From positions 62,001 through 126,000 of the forward strand of contig NZ_NWMW01000002.1 in assembly GCF_002351485.1 (NCBI RefSeq): a DNA stretch of 64,000 nucleotides, written 5' to 3'. The stretch comes from Sphingomonas spermidinifaciens. GTDB lineage: Bacteria; Pseudomonadota; Alphaproteobacteria; Sphingomonadales; Sphingomonadaceae. Below are positions 53,201 through 60,997 of this stretch, piece by piece. The notes beneath the pieces were generated by a model that was given only the letters and a program-made list of their open reading frames with translations, was not told where the DNA came from and did no database searches. The position numbers and the translations under genes are program-made. How positions within the stretch are numbered: the stretch's first letter is position 1; every line of letters starts with the position of its first letter.

Positions 53201-54520
53201 ATGAAGCGATTGGGGCTGGTTCTGGGGTTGTTGGCGTCGCCGGCGTGGGCGCAGCTTGGCGAAAGCGCGCGGCCGCAGCTGCCGCCGGTGCCTTCTTTAC
53301 GCGAGCGGGCGGCGACCATCGATGCGTCGCTGAAGGAGCGGCTCGACACCGTCATCCCCGCGATCATGCGCGAGCGCGGCGTCGATATGTGGGTGCTGGT
53401 CGCGCGCGAGAATTTCGAGGAGCCGGTGGTCGCCACGATGCTCGATTCCGAAGCCTTTTCGGCGCGGCGGCGCACGATCCTCGTCTTCCATGATCCGGGC
53501 GAGGGCCGGCCGGTCGAGCGGCTGACGGTCAGCCGCTATGGGCTGGGTGGGCTGTTCGCGCCCGCCTGGGACCCGGCGACACAGCCCGACCAGTGGAAGG
53601 CGCTGGCCGACATCATCGCCGCGCGCGCGCCCAAGCGGATCGCGATCAACAGCTCGGCCGCGTCCGCCTATGCCGACGGGATGACGCTGTCGGCGTGGGA
53701 GGAGATGAACGCGGCGCTGCCGCCCGAGCTGCGCACGCGAGTAGTGCGCGACGGAACCCTCGCGATCCGCTGGCTGGAGAGCCGGACGCCGCGCGAGCTT
53801 GCCGACTATCCGCGGATCGTTGGCACCGCGCAGGCGATCATCGCCGAGGGCTTCTCGAACAAGGCGATCCAGCCGGGGAAGACGACGAGCGCCGACCTTG
53901 TCTGGTGGTATCGCGAGCGGATCGCGGGGCTGAAGCTCGAGACGTGGTTCCAGCCCTCGGTCGGCATCCAGCGACAGGGGGCGAAGGGGATGCTCGAGGG
54001 TGATACCGTCATCCGGCCCGGCGACCTACTCTGGGTCGATTTCGGCATCGTGACCGAGCGGCTGGCGACCGATACCCAGCACCTGGCCTATGTGCTGAAG
54101 ACGGGAGAGACCGAGGCGCCGGCGGGGCTCCGCGCGGGGCTGGCCGCGGCCAACCGGCTGCAGGACATCACCATGGCGGCGTTCCGTGCGGGTGACAGCG
54201 GCAACGCGATCCTCGCGCGGGCACGCGCGGCAGCGATCGCCCAGGGGATCACGCCCAGCATCTATTCGCACCCGGTCGGCTTTCACGGCCACGCAGCGGG
54301 AAGCGCCATCGGCTTCTGGGACAATCAGGGCCCGGACCCGCGCGGGGAAGGGCCGGTGCGCGCGGGCACGACCTGGTCGATCGAGCTGATGGCGAAGGCG
54401 GCCGTGCCCGAATGGGGCGGGCAGGTGGTCGAGTTCCGGCAGGAGGAGGATGCGGTGTTCGACGGGCGCCAAGTGCGGTGGCTGAACGGGCGGCAGACGG
54501 GTTTTTATTTGGTGCGGTGA
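53201..54520 (+). CDS. Secreted M24-family metallopeptidase
   Basis: Protein of 439 residues with signal peptide (ASPAWAQ), a creatinase-type N-terminal domain and a pita-bread C-terminal domain. Metal ligands expected in LLWVDFGI, LATDTQH, HPVGFHGH and IELM plus VVEFRQEED. Resembles Xaa-Pro aminopeptidase/dipeptidase but is exported, so it may process peptides in the periplasm. Good RBS. Confidence 0.9.
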   Translation: MKRLGLVLGLLASPAWAQLGESARPQLPPVPSLRERAATIDASLKERLDTVIPAIMRERGVDMWVLVARENFEEPVVATMLDSEAFSARRRTILVFHDPGEGRPVERLTVSRYGLGGLFAPAWDPATQPDQWKALADIIAARAPKRIAINSSAASAYADGMTLSAWEEMNAALPPELRTRVVRDGTLAIRWLESRTPRELADYPRIVGTAQAIIAEGFSNKAIQPGKTTSADLVWWYRERIAGLKLETWFQPSVGIQRQGAKGMLEGDTVIRPGDLLWVDFGIVTERLATDTQHLAYVLKTGETEAPAGLRAGLAAANRLQDITMAAFRAGDSGNAILARARAAAIAQGITPSIYSHPVGFHGHAAGSAIGFWDNQGPDPRGEGPVRAGTTWSIELMAKAAVPEWGGQVVEFRQEEDAVFDGRQVRWLNGRQTGFYLVR

Positions 54521-54540
54521 GGGGGTTGGAGAAGGAATGT

Positions 54541-54638
54541 GGTTCACGCGGAGGCGCAGAGGGCGCGGAGAAGAAGAAGGGGGTTCCGGGAAGGCGCTAA
54601 GGCGCGAAGGGGTTAGGTTCACGGGGAGGCGCGGAGAG
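54541..54638. repeat. Purine-rich direct repeats of sphingomonad intergenic type
   Basis: The block GGTTCACGCGGAGGCGCAGA at 54541-54560 recurs as GGTTCACGGGGAGGCGCGGA at 54616-54635. Between them are GAAGAAGAAGG and AGGCGCTAAGGCGCGAAGG tracts. No coding potential seen. It marks the left edge of the AT-rich island. Confidence 0.55.
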
Positions 54639-54763
54639 CCTACTCGGGTCGGGGTGCGTGAGGCGAGTGGCTGCACGTTCGAAAGCGGAGTACACGCGCT
54701 CCGTCTGGAGCAATGAACCCCTAAGGAATGATGGGCTAGTGAGACCGATCTCCGATCAGCGAA

Positions 54764-55843
54764 TTAGGATTTTGTCTTGGCATTTTTTGCGCCCGACAAA
54801 ATAATCTTTGCCCTTTCTCTTCCCCATCCAAACTCGCCCAGCTCTTCTATGCTATATCTACTCGAAATTTCTCTCAGCAGTATAAAGAATATCAAATAGT
54901 CCGGGGAGACTGACCACCTTGTTCCGAACTTATCGATTATACTGGCAAAAAGAGAAGTATTGTCGCCTTTAATTATACTCTCGATTTCACTTATCGTCTG
55001 CAAGCCCAGTTTATTGGAAATATCTATCATTTCAGGATAAGTCACGTCATCTGGATCGAACTCCAAAATTTCGAAGCCAGATGACTTTGCTTCCTCTACG
55101 ATTTCCTCTAGGTAGTCGTTATTTTGAACAAAAGCTTTGATAGTTTCCAGAGTTATCGGTATGGACTTTTCTCCAGACGTCACTGCATTTACGGCGGCCG
55201 TGGTAAGTGAAACTTTGGCATCTCTGATCGCGACAAATTCCTCATCAGCGAGTTCGAAGAGTCCGGCTATACGGAAAAGTCTCCGGCGAAGTTTTGATGG
55301 AGTAGCCGTTTCTTGTTTGTATTGAAGTGCATGAGAAACCGCCGACCAAGCATGCTGAATAACTGTCCTAATCTGGATCTCTGCTTTAAACGATTCGGCG
55401 AACTTCCATTCAGATAGATTTGATCGGTCATTGTTCAAGCGAACAATGGAGTGAACTGAGAGATATCCAAAACGATCAACTTCAAACGAGTCGGGCTGGT
55501 GAGATAGTTCCTTCTCAAGTACGAGGAACTCCCTATCAATCATTTCTGAAACAGATGTAACATCATCTGAATAATAGACGATAACGCGCGCTCCGCACAG
55601 GTCGGGAAGTTCGGTCAATGGATCTTTGTAAGACTTGCCAGGGCGATTGATTTTATCACGAAAGCTAATTAAATCCTTAGCCCGGGATTCTACAACCTGA
55701 TAGCGAATTTCGTTCGCTTCAAGTAAAGAGGTAAGCAATATTTGAAGCTTAGCCGCATACGACTCGTACAGCGGACGTTCTGCAGCATACCGCGCCATCG
55801 CTGCTTCCAAATGGTCTATCTCGTTGTTCATCACTGACACCAT
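54764..55843 (-). CDS. RelA/SpoT-domain (p)ppGpp-synthetase-like protein in an AT-rich island
   Basis: Cytoplasmic protein of 359 residues. The nucleotidyltransferase domain shows the RelA/SpoT order: VESRAKDLISFRDKI (51-65), DLCGARVIVYYSDD (81-94), GYLSVHSIV (126-134), EIQIRTVIQHAWSAVSH (155-171) and HALQYKQE. The long C-terminal half (190-359) is helical and unlike the TGS/ACT regulatory tail of housekeeping Rel. Such solitary enzymes make alarmones or act as toxins in phage defence (toxSAS/CapRel-like). Codon use is AT-rich and unlike all neighbours, indicating transfer. No partner antitoxin gene is evident beside it. ATG 55843 used; ATG 55831 is possible. Confidence 0.8.
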   Translation of the reverse strand: MVSVMNNEIDHLEAAMARYAAERPLYESYAAKLQILLTSLLEANEIRYQVVESRAKDLISFRDKINRPGKSYKDPLTELPDLCGARVIVYYSDDVTSVSEMIDREFLVLEKELSHQPDSFEVDRFGYLSVHSIVRLNNDRSNLSEWKFAESFKAEIQIRTVIQHAWSAVSHALQYKQETATPSKLRRRLFRIAGLFELADEEFVAIRDAKVSLTTAAVNAVTSGEKSIPITLETIKAFVQNNDYLEEIVEEAKSSGFEILEFDPDDVTYPEMIDISNKLGLQTISEIESIIKGDNTSLFASIIDKFGTRWSVSPDYLIFFILLREISSRYSIEELGEFGWGRERAKIILSGAKNAKTKS

Positions 55844-55868
55844 ATCGATGCTTTAGCGGGTTGAACAT

Positions 55869-55928
55869 ATGTTGGATGCGATCCTGTCGCTCGGCGAGAA
55901 ATCGGCGCTGTCAGAGTTCAATCGCTAA
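55869..55928 (+). other. Short GC-rich coding-like remnant at the island edge
   Basis: A 19-codon frame MLDAILSLGEKSALSEFNR followed by TAA, with GC-rich codon use unlike the AT-rich gene beside it. It looks like the C-terminal tail of a truncated gene, but no family can be named. Low confidence that it is expressed. Confidence 0.25.
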
Positions 55929-56045
55929 AGAGGTCTCCCATCTGATACCCTATCAAAACCGCAAAACGACTAACCCATTTGGCACATTTTGCTTGACAGC
56001 GCGACGCTGATCTGGCACTCCTTGCCATGCTGGAGAATTGCGAAT

Positions 56046-56079
56046 CGGGCCGGGGCGGGGACGCTGTCCGGCCCGTTTT
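56046..56079 (+). terminator. Hairpin with T tract upstream of the GTA cluster
   Basis: CGGGCCGG / CCGGCCCG (56046-56053, 56068-56075) with a 14-nt loop and TTTT. It lies 24 bp before the first GTA gene, downstream of TTGACA (55993-55998). It may end upstream transcription or act as a leader attenuator for the cluster. Confidence 0.6.
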
Positions 56080-56102
56080 CGTTGGGGCGGGGGCCTTTTC
56101 AT

Positions 56103-56642
56103 ATGGCGGACGAGTTCATCACGCAGGGGCCGGATTCGCTCCCGCAGGTTCGGCGTGCCGAGCGGGGCTGGACGGCGAAGCGTCGGGAGGCGTTTCTGAG
56201 CGTGCTTGCCGCATCGGCCAATGTGCGGCTGGCGGCGCGCAGCCTGGGGATCGATCCGGCCGGCGCTTATCGGCTTCGCGCGCGGGACAAGACGTTCGCG
56301 GCGCTCTGGGCCGAGGCGATGGCGCTGGGCTATGAGACGCTCGAACAGGCGTTGATCGAGCGGGCGCGCGGCGGCGTCAACGCGATCGCGATCGACGGGC
56401 TGGCGTTCGGGTTGACGCTGACGGGCGAGGTCGATGGCGACGTCCATGCGCCGCCGCCCGCGACCATCAATGGCGGGCAGGTCGAGATGGACGTGAAGCT
56501 GGCGATGTGGCTGCTCGACCGGCAGGACCGGCGCGGCGGCCGCACCACCGGGGGCGTGCAAGGCCCGGCGCCGACGCGCGAGACGGTGGAGGCGAAGATC
56601 GCGCGCAAGCTCGACATGCTCGCCAAGCGGCGCAAGCGGTGA
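56103..56642 (+). CDS. GTA small terminase-like protein (gp1)
   Basis: Protein of 179 residues opening the capsid cluster. The helix-turn-helix-like stretch ANVRLAARSLGIDPAGAYRLRARD (residues 39-62, e.g. LAARSLGIDPAGAYRLR) is the kind found in phage small terminases that select DNA. The C-terminal half is basic. The GTG of the large terminase gene overlaps its stop. This is position g1 of the RcGTA order and diverges strongly among species. Confidence is from position and HTH pattern. Confidence 0.75.
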   Translation: MADEFITQGPDSLPQVRRAERGWTAKRREAFLSVLAASANVRLAARSLGIDPAGAYRLRARDKTFAALWAEAMALGYETLEQALIERARGGVNAIAIDGLAFGLTLTGEVDGDVHAPPPATINGGQVEMDVKLAMWLLDRQDRRGGRTTGGVQGPAPTRETVEAKIARKLDMLAKRRKR

Positions 56643-57961
56643 CGCGGGGAGCGGACGGCCGCGATATCTACGCCGAGCTGAGCGCGCTGGATGCGGGTCA
56701 ACGGCAGTGGCTGTTCGACAGCCTGAAGGACCGCGAGGTCGATATCATCGACGAAGCCTGGGAGGCGTGGGCGCATGACGGGCAGCTGGCGCCGCCGGGG
56801 GACTGGGCGATCTGGCTGATCCGGGCGGGGCGGGGGTTCGGCAAGACCCGGGCGGGGGCGGAGTGGGTGAGCGCGGTGGCGCGGGCCAATCCGGAATGCC
56901 GGATCGCGCTGGTCGGCGGGTCGATCGACGAGGTGCGGCGGGTGATGGTCGAGGGGCCGAGCGGGCTGCTCGCCGTCGCGCATGCGGGCGAGCGGGCGGG
57001 GATGAAGTTCACCGGCAGCGTGCTGCGCTTTGCCAACAGGGCGGAGGCTTATGTCTATTCGGCGGGCGCGCCCGAGCGGCTGCGCGGGCCCGAGCATCAT
57101 TTCGCCTGGGCGGACGAACTGGGAAAGTGGCGGGCGCGGGCCGGGGCGGCGGCGTGGGACAATCTGCGGCTGGGCCTTCGGCTCGGCGAGCGGCCGCGGC
57201 TCCTCGTCACGACGACGCCGCGGCCGACGGTGCTGATGCGGCGGGTGATGGCGCTGCCGGGGCTCGTCCAGACGCTGGGGCGGACACGCGACAACCCGCA
57301 TCTGCCGGCGAGCTTCGTGGGGGCGATGGTGGCCGATTATGGCGGCACGCGGCTGGGGCGGCAGGAGCTCGACGGCGAGATGGTCGAGGATGTGGCGGGC
57401 GCGCTCTGGACGCGGGGCCTGATCGAGGGGTGCCGGGTGCGGGCGGCACCCGAGCTCGTGCGCGTGGTGGTGGGGGTCGATCCGCCCGCGGGCACGGAAG
57501 GCGATGCGTGCGGGATCGTCGCGGTGGGGCTGGGCGGCGATGCGCGCGGCTATGTGCTCGAGGATGCGAGCGTCGTCGGCGCCTCGCCCGAGGGATGGGC
57601 GCGGGCGGTGGTGGCGTGCGTGGGCCGTCACGGGGCCGAACGGGTGGTGGCCGAGGTGAACCAGGGCGGGGCGATGGTCGCGAGCGTGCTGCGCGCGGTC
57701 GAGGCCAGCCTGCCGGTGCGCGGCGTCCACGCGACGCGCGGCAAGGCGGCGCGGGCGGAGCCGGTGGCGGCGCTCTACGAGCAGGGGCGGGTGGCGCATG
57801 TCGGCGCCTTCCCGGCGCTGGAGGACGAATTGTGCGGGCTGGTCGCGGGCGGGCGCTACGAGGGGCCGGGGCGCTCGCCCGACCGCGCCGATGCGTGCGT
57901 CTGGGCCTTGAGCGAGCTGATGCTCGGGCGGCGCGGGGGCGTGGGGGTGCGGGGGGTTTAG
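56639..57961 (+). CDS. GTA large terminase (packaging ATPase/nuclease)
   Basis: Packaging motor of 440 residues. Walker A RAGRGFGKTRAG (62-73, GRGFGKT at 64-70), Walker B region in HHFAWADELGKW, and the RNase H-like nuclease half with VVVGVDPPAG and DRADACVWALSELM at the C-terminus. It cuts and threads DNA into capsids, in GTAs by headful packaging of host DNA. GTG start overlapping gp1. Family clear. Confidence 0.92.
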   Translation: MTRGADGRDIYAELSALDAGQRQWLFDSLKDREVDIIDEAWEAWAHDGQLAPPGDWAIWLIRAGRGFGKTRAGAEWVSAVARANPECRIALVGGSIDEVRRVMVEGPSGLLAVAHAGERAGMKFTGSVLRFANRAEAYVYSAGAPERLRGPEHHFAWADELGKWRARAGAAAWDNLRLGLRLGERPRLLVTTTPRPTVLMRRVMALPGLVQTLGRTRDNPHLPASFVGAMVADYGGTRLGRQELDGEMVEDVAGALWTRGLIEGCRVRAAPELVRVVVGVDPPAGTEGDACGIVAVGLGGDARGYVLEDASVVGASPEGWARAVVACVGRHGAERVVAEVNQGGAMVASVLRAVEASLPVRGVHATRGKAARAEPVAALYEQGRVAHVGAFPALEDELCGLVAGGRYEGPGRSPDRADACVWALSELMLGRRGGVGVRGV

Positions 57962-58022
57962 GGGGGCGCGCGGGCGCTTCGGATCGTGTAGGATGCGGCG
58001 GAGAAAAGCGAGGAGAGTGAGG

Positions 58023-58370
58023 ATGTTCCGTTCCTTCGTCGCCGCCGCGGTGCTGGTCGCCGCCCCCGTTGCCGCCGTCGCGCATCATGGCTGGAGCGCC
58101 TATGACGAGACCAAGCCGATTACCGTCGGCGGGCCGCTCAAGAATGTCGTGTGGGGCAACCCGCACGGGACCGCGAAGATCAGCTATCAGAAGAAGGACT
58201 GGGACGTGGTGCTGGCGCCGACCAGCCGGATGACCGCGCGGGGCCTGAATGCCGATGCGATCAGCAAGGGACAGCGGGTGACGCTGACCGGCTATGCGCG
58301 GCGCGACGGGACCGCGGAGATGCGGATCGAGCGGATCACGGTGGGCAAGACGACCGTCGAGCTGCGCTGA
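58023..58370 (+). CDS. DUF6152 family periplasmic protein inside the GTA cluster
   Basis: Small secreted protein of 115 residues with signal peptide (ending AAVAHH). The pattern AHHGWSAYDETKPITVGG (about 20-37) and NVVWGNPHG is the DUF6152 hallmark; the HH and following residues could bind metal. Strong RBS GAGGAGAGTGAGG. Not a phage structural protein, so it is a host-type passenger placed between terminase and portal. Function unknown. Confidence 0.8.
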   Translation: MFRSFVAAAVLVAAPVAAVAHHGWSAYDETKPITVGGPLKNVVWGNPHGTAKISYQKKDWDVVLAPTSRMTARGLNADAISKGQRVTLTGYARRDGTAEMRIERITVGKTTVELR

Positions 58371-58376
58371 ACCCGG

Positions 58377-58820
58377 GTGGAAGGGCTGATCCTGGCGATT
58401 GTCGGGGCGATCGACGCCACGGGGATCGGGCCGTGGTCGCGAGGGTCGGCCGTTGCCTACCCCTGGGCGAACGTCGCGCATGTGCTGGGGGCGATCGCGC
58501 TGGTCGGGGCGATCGGGGTGGTCGACCTGCGGCTCATGGGGCTGTGGCGGGCGCTGCCGGCCGAGCCGCTGAAACGCGCGCTGGTGCCGGTGGCGATCGG
58601 CGGGTTCGCGGTGATGCTGGCGAGCGGGACGGTGCTGCTTGCCGCCGACGGGCCGGCGCTGTCGAAGTCGGGGCTGTTCCAGGCCAAGCTCGTGCTGATC
58701 GCGTTGGCGGGGGCCAATGCGCTCGCGTTCCGCTGGCGGCAGGCCGGGTGGCTGGCGGCGATGTCGCTGGGGCTTTGGGTCGCGGTGGTCGTGGCGGGGC
58801 GGATGATCGCTTACAGTTGA
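58377..58820 (+). CDS. Small membrane protein (DUF6644-like) inside the GTA cluster
   Basis: Integral membrane protein of 147 residues with about four helices (IAYPWANVAHVLG region, then VGAIGVVDLRLMGLW, VAIGGFAVMLASGTVLLAADG and AAMSLGLWVAVVVAG). It looks like DUF6644 proteins that accompany DUF6152, recalled from memory. GTG start 6 bp after the previous stop, so an operon with it. Both are unlike GTA genes. Confidence 0.65.
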   Translation: MEGLILAIVGAIDATGIGPWSRGSAVAYPWANVAHVLGAIALVGAIGVVDLRLMGLWRALPAEPLKRALVPVAIGGFAVMLASGTVLLAADGPALSKSGLFQAKLVLIALAGANALAFRWRQAGWLAAMSLGLWVAVVVAGRMIAYS

Positions 58821-58895
58821 GGGGCGACGTGCGTGACTGGCGCCGCGTCACCCCCTCCAAGCTGCGCTAGCCGCTGACGCGGCAAGCTCCGCCAT

Positions 58896-58915
58896 CCTCT
58901 CCCCCGAGGGAGAGG
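58896..58915. repeat. Palindromic intergenic repeat before the portal gene
   Basis: CCTCTCCC-CCGA-GGGAGAGG perfect 8-bp hairpin within a stretch of common sphingomonad intergenic sequence (58880-58970), which also holds TCCAGCGGAGGCTGGGGTC. No gene in the surrounding 180 bp. Confidence 0.5.
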
Positions 58916-59001
58916 GTAGGGCGCTGCGTTGTTTCGTCGCTCCAGCGGAGGCTGGGGTCTTTGACCGCTTGGGCGAGGCGGCCCATTCAGGAGAACCGAG
59001 G

Positions 59002-60114
59002 ATGAAATGGTTCGGTCGCAAGGCGGCCGGGCGCGATGTCGCGCGTCCGGTCATGGGGAGCCCGCGCGAGGGCGCGCGGTTGGGGGAGTGGCCGGCCGCT
59101 TATGCCGAGCAGGTGCGCGAGGGATATTGCCTGAACCCCGTGGCACAGCGGGCGGTGCGGCTGGTGGCGGAGGCCGCGGCGCAGGCGCCGGTCGAGGCGA
59201 GCGAGCCGGCGCTGGCGGCGCTCGTCGCCGAGCGGACGGGCGGGCAGCCGCTGATGGAGACGCTGGCGGCGCAGCTCCTCCTTCACGGCAATGCGTTCGT
59301 GCAGCTGCTGGGGGACGGCGCGGGGGGCGTCGCCGAGTTGTTCGCGCTCCGGCCCGAGCGGGTGACGATCGAGACCGACGCCAATGGCTGGCCGGTCGGC
59401 TATCGCTATGCGGTGGGGAGCCGGGTGATGCGCCTGCCCGCCGAGGATGCGGCGGGAAGGCCCGCGGTCATCCATATCCGGCATTTCCATCCGCTCGACG
59501 ACCATCTGGGGCTGGGGTGCCTGGGCGCGGCGATGGGGGCGATCGCGATCCACAATGCGGCGACGCGCTGGAACAAGGGGCTGCTCGACAATGCCGCGCG
59601 GCCGTCCGGCGCGCTGGTCTATGACCCCGGCGACGGATCGAGCCTGTCGGCCGAGCAGTACGCCCGCCTGAAGGACGAGATGGCCCTTGCCTATCAGGGG
59701 GCGGGCAATGCCGGGCGGCCGATGCTGCTTGAGGGCGGCCTGAAGTGGCAGGCGATCAGCATGAGTCCGGCGGACATGGATTTCGTGGGGCTGAAGGCGG
59801 CGGCGGCGCGCGAGATCGCGCTCGCCTTCGGCGTGCCGCCGATGCTGATGGGGCTGCCGGGCGACAATGCCTATGCCAATTACCGCGAGGCCAATCGCGC
59901 GCTGTGGCGGCAGGCGGTGGTGCCGCTGGCCGACAACATCCTGGGCGCGCTCGCCGAGGGGCTGCGGCCGTGGTTCGCCGATGCCGTCCTGCGCGTCGCG
60001 GTCGATCGGGTGAGCGTGCTGGGCGAGGAGCGCGCGGCGATGTGGGCCCGGATCGGGTCGGCGGATTTTCTCTCCGACGAGGAGAAGCGGCGGATGCTGG
60101 GAGTGGAGGCATGA
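59002..60114 (+). CDS. GTA/phage portal protein
   Basis: Dodecameric portal of 370 residues through which DNA enters the head. HK97-type portal features: LNPVAQRAVRLVAEAAAQAP (about 46-65), FALRPERVTIETD, YRYAVGSRVM, HIRHFHPLDDHLGLG, and IALAFGVPPMLMGLPGDNAYANY (here as LAFGVPPMLMG) near 273-283, the most conserved block. Strong RBS AGGAGAACC. Corresponds to g3 of RcGTA. Confidence 0.93.
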   Translation: MKWFGRKAAGRDVARPVMGSPREGARLGEWPAAYAEQVREGYCLNPVAQRAVRLVAEAAAQAPVEASEPALAALVAERTGGQPLMETLAAQLLLHGNAFVQLLGDGAGGVAELFALRPERVTIETDANGWPVGYRYAVGSRVMRLPAEDAAGRPAVIHIRHFHPLDDHLGLGCLGAAMGAIAIHNAATRWNKGLLDNAARPSGALVYDPGDGSSLSAEQYARLKDEMALAYQGAGNAGRPMLLEGGLKWQAISMSPADMDFVGLKAAAAREIALAFGVPPMLMGLPGDNAYANYREANRALWRQAVVPLADNILGALAEGLRPWFADAVLRVAVDRVSVLGEERAAMWARIGSADFLSDEEKRRMLGVEA

Positions 60115-60413
60115 GCGCGCTGCTGGCCGAGCTGATCGCCCAGGCGGAGGCGGAGGGCGCGAGCCTGTCGGTGCTGCGCGGCATCGCCGAGGAAGCGGGG
60201 GAGACGGCGGCGGCGCGGGCCCTTGCGAGGCTGGGGCTCGCCGATGGCGGGGCGGCGAAGGACATGGCGGAGCTGCGCGAGCTTCTGGCGGCGTGGCGCG
60301 ATGCGAAAAGGTCGGCGCTGAAGGCGGTGCTGGCCTGGGTGACGCACATGCTGACCGCGTGCCTGCTGGTCGGGCTGGCGGTGAAGCTGGGGTTTTCGGG
60401 GTGGGTGAAGTGA
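60111..60413 (+). CDS. DUF6127 family protein (GTA g3.5 position)
   Basis: Small protein of 100 residues: a helical N-terminus (ELIAQAEAEGASLSVLRGIAEE) and a single C-terminal membrane helix (VTHMLTACLLVGLAVKLGF). Matches the DUF6127 proteins found between portal and protease in sphingomonad GTA clusters. Overlaps the portal gene by 4 bp and the protease gene by 4 bp. Confidence 0.82.
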   Translation: MSALLAELIAQAEAEGASLSVLRGIAEEAGETAAARALARLGLADGGAAKDMAELRELLAAWRDAKRSALKAVLAWVTHMLTACLLVGLAVKLGFSGWVK

Positions 60414-60997
60414 GGGGGTCGAGGGGCGACCTGACCCTGGCGGGTAGCCCGGTGGAGGCCGGGGGCCGGTTGGGTCGCGGTGACGCATCTTCGATGCCGT
60501 CCGGTCCCGGACCTCGGCCTTCGCCGGGATGCGGGGTGGGGGGTGGTCTGCCGCTGCCGCCGGACTGCGGCCTTCGCCGGGAAGGATCGGGAGAGGATGG
60601 ACCGCCTGCCCTGCGCTTCGCCGGCTATGCGGCGATCTTCGACCGGGCGGATCGCGGGGGCGACGTGGTGCGGCGGGGGGCGTTTGCGGGGGCCGGACGG
60701 GTGCCGCTGCTCTGGCAGCATGGCGGGGCACCGGTGGGCGCGATCGAGCGGGTCGCGGAGGACGCGCGCGGGCTCAACGTCATCGGTCGGATCGAGCGGG
60801 CGGGGCTCGCCGCGATGGTCGCGAGCGGCGCTCTGACGGGGCTGTCGTTCGGGTACCGCGCTCGGGTAGTCACACATGGAACATATCGTGAACTCATCCG
60901 GCTCGACCTGCATGAGGTGAGCCTGGTGGCGCAGCCGATGCAGCCGCTCGCGCGGGTGACGGCATTCGAATGGGTGAAGGAGGACGAGACGGCATGA
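60410..60997 (+). CDS. GTA HK97-type prohead protease
   Basis: Protease that matures the capsid, read from GTG 60410 (195 residues). The conserved domain begins only near residue 62 with LRFAGYAAIFDRADRGGDVV (about 61-80), then VPLLWQHGGAPVG with the catalytic His, ALTGLSFGYRA with the Ser, and ELIRLDLHEVSLVAQPMQPLA. The first ~60 residues are Gly/Pro-rich and come from a repeat-like insertion (60510-60585), so the true start may be further in, although no good in-frame ATG with RBS is seen (ATG 60494 is possible). Corresponds to g4. Confidence 0.82.
   Translation: MRGSRGDLTLAGSPVEAGGRLGRGDASSMPSGPGPRPSPGCGVGGGLPLPPDCGLRREGSGEDGPPALRFAGYAAIFDRADRGGDVVRRGAFAGAGRVPLLWQHGGAPVGAIERVAEDARGLNVIGRIERAGLAAMVASGALTGLSFGYRARVVTHGTYRELIRLDLHEVSLVAQPMQPLARVTAFEWVKEDETA
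60510..60585. repeat. Repeat-like segment embedded in the protease gene
   Basis: Two near-copies of a GC-rich unit, each holding GCCTTCGCCGGGA: TCGGCCTTCGCCGGGATGCG and TGCGGCCTTCGCCGGGAAGG. This kind of sequence is typical of palindromic intergenic repeats in sphingomonads and does not look like protease coding sequence, although it stays in frame. Confidence 0.5.

Noticed and set aside
54541..54638. CRISPR-like repeats
   Set aside because: Only two imperfect copies, unequal spacing and no cas genes anywhere in the window.
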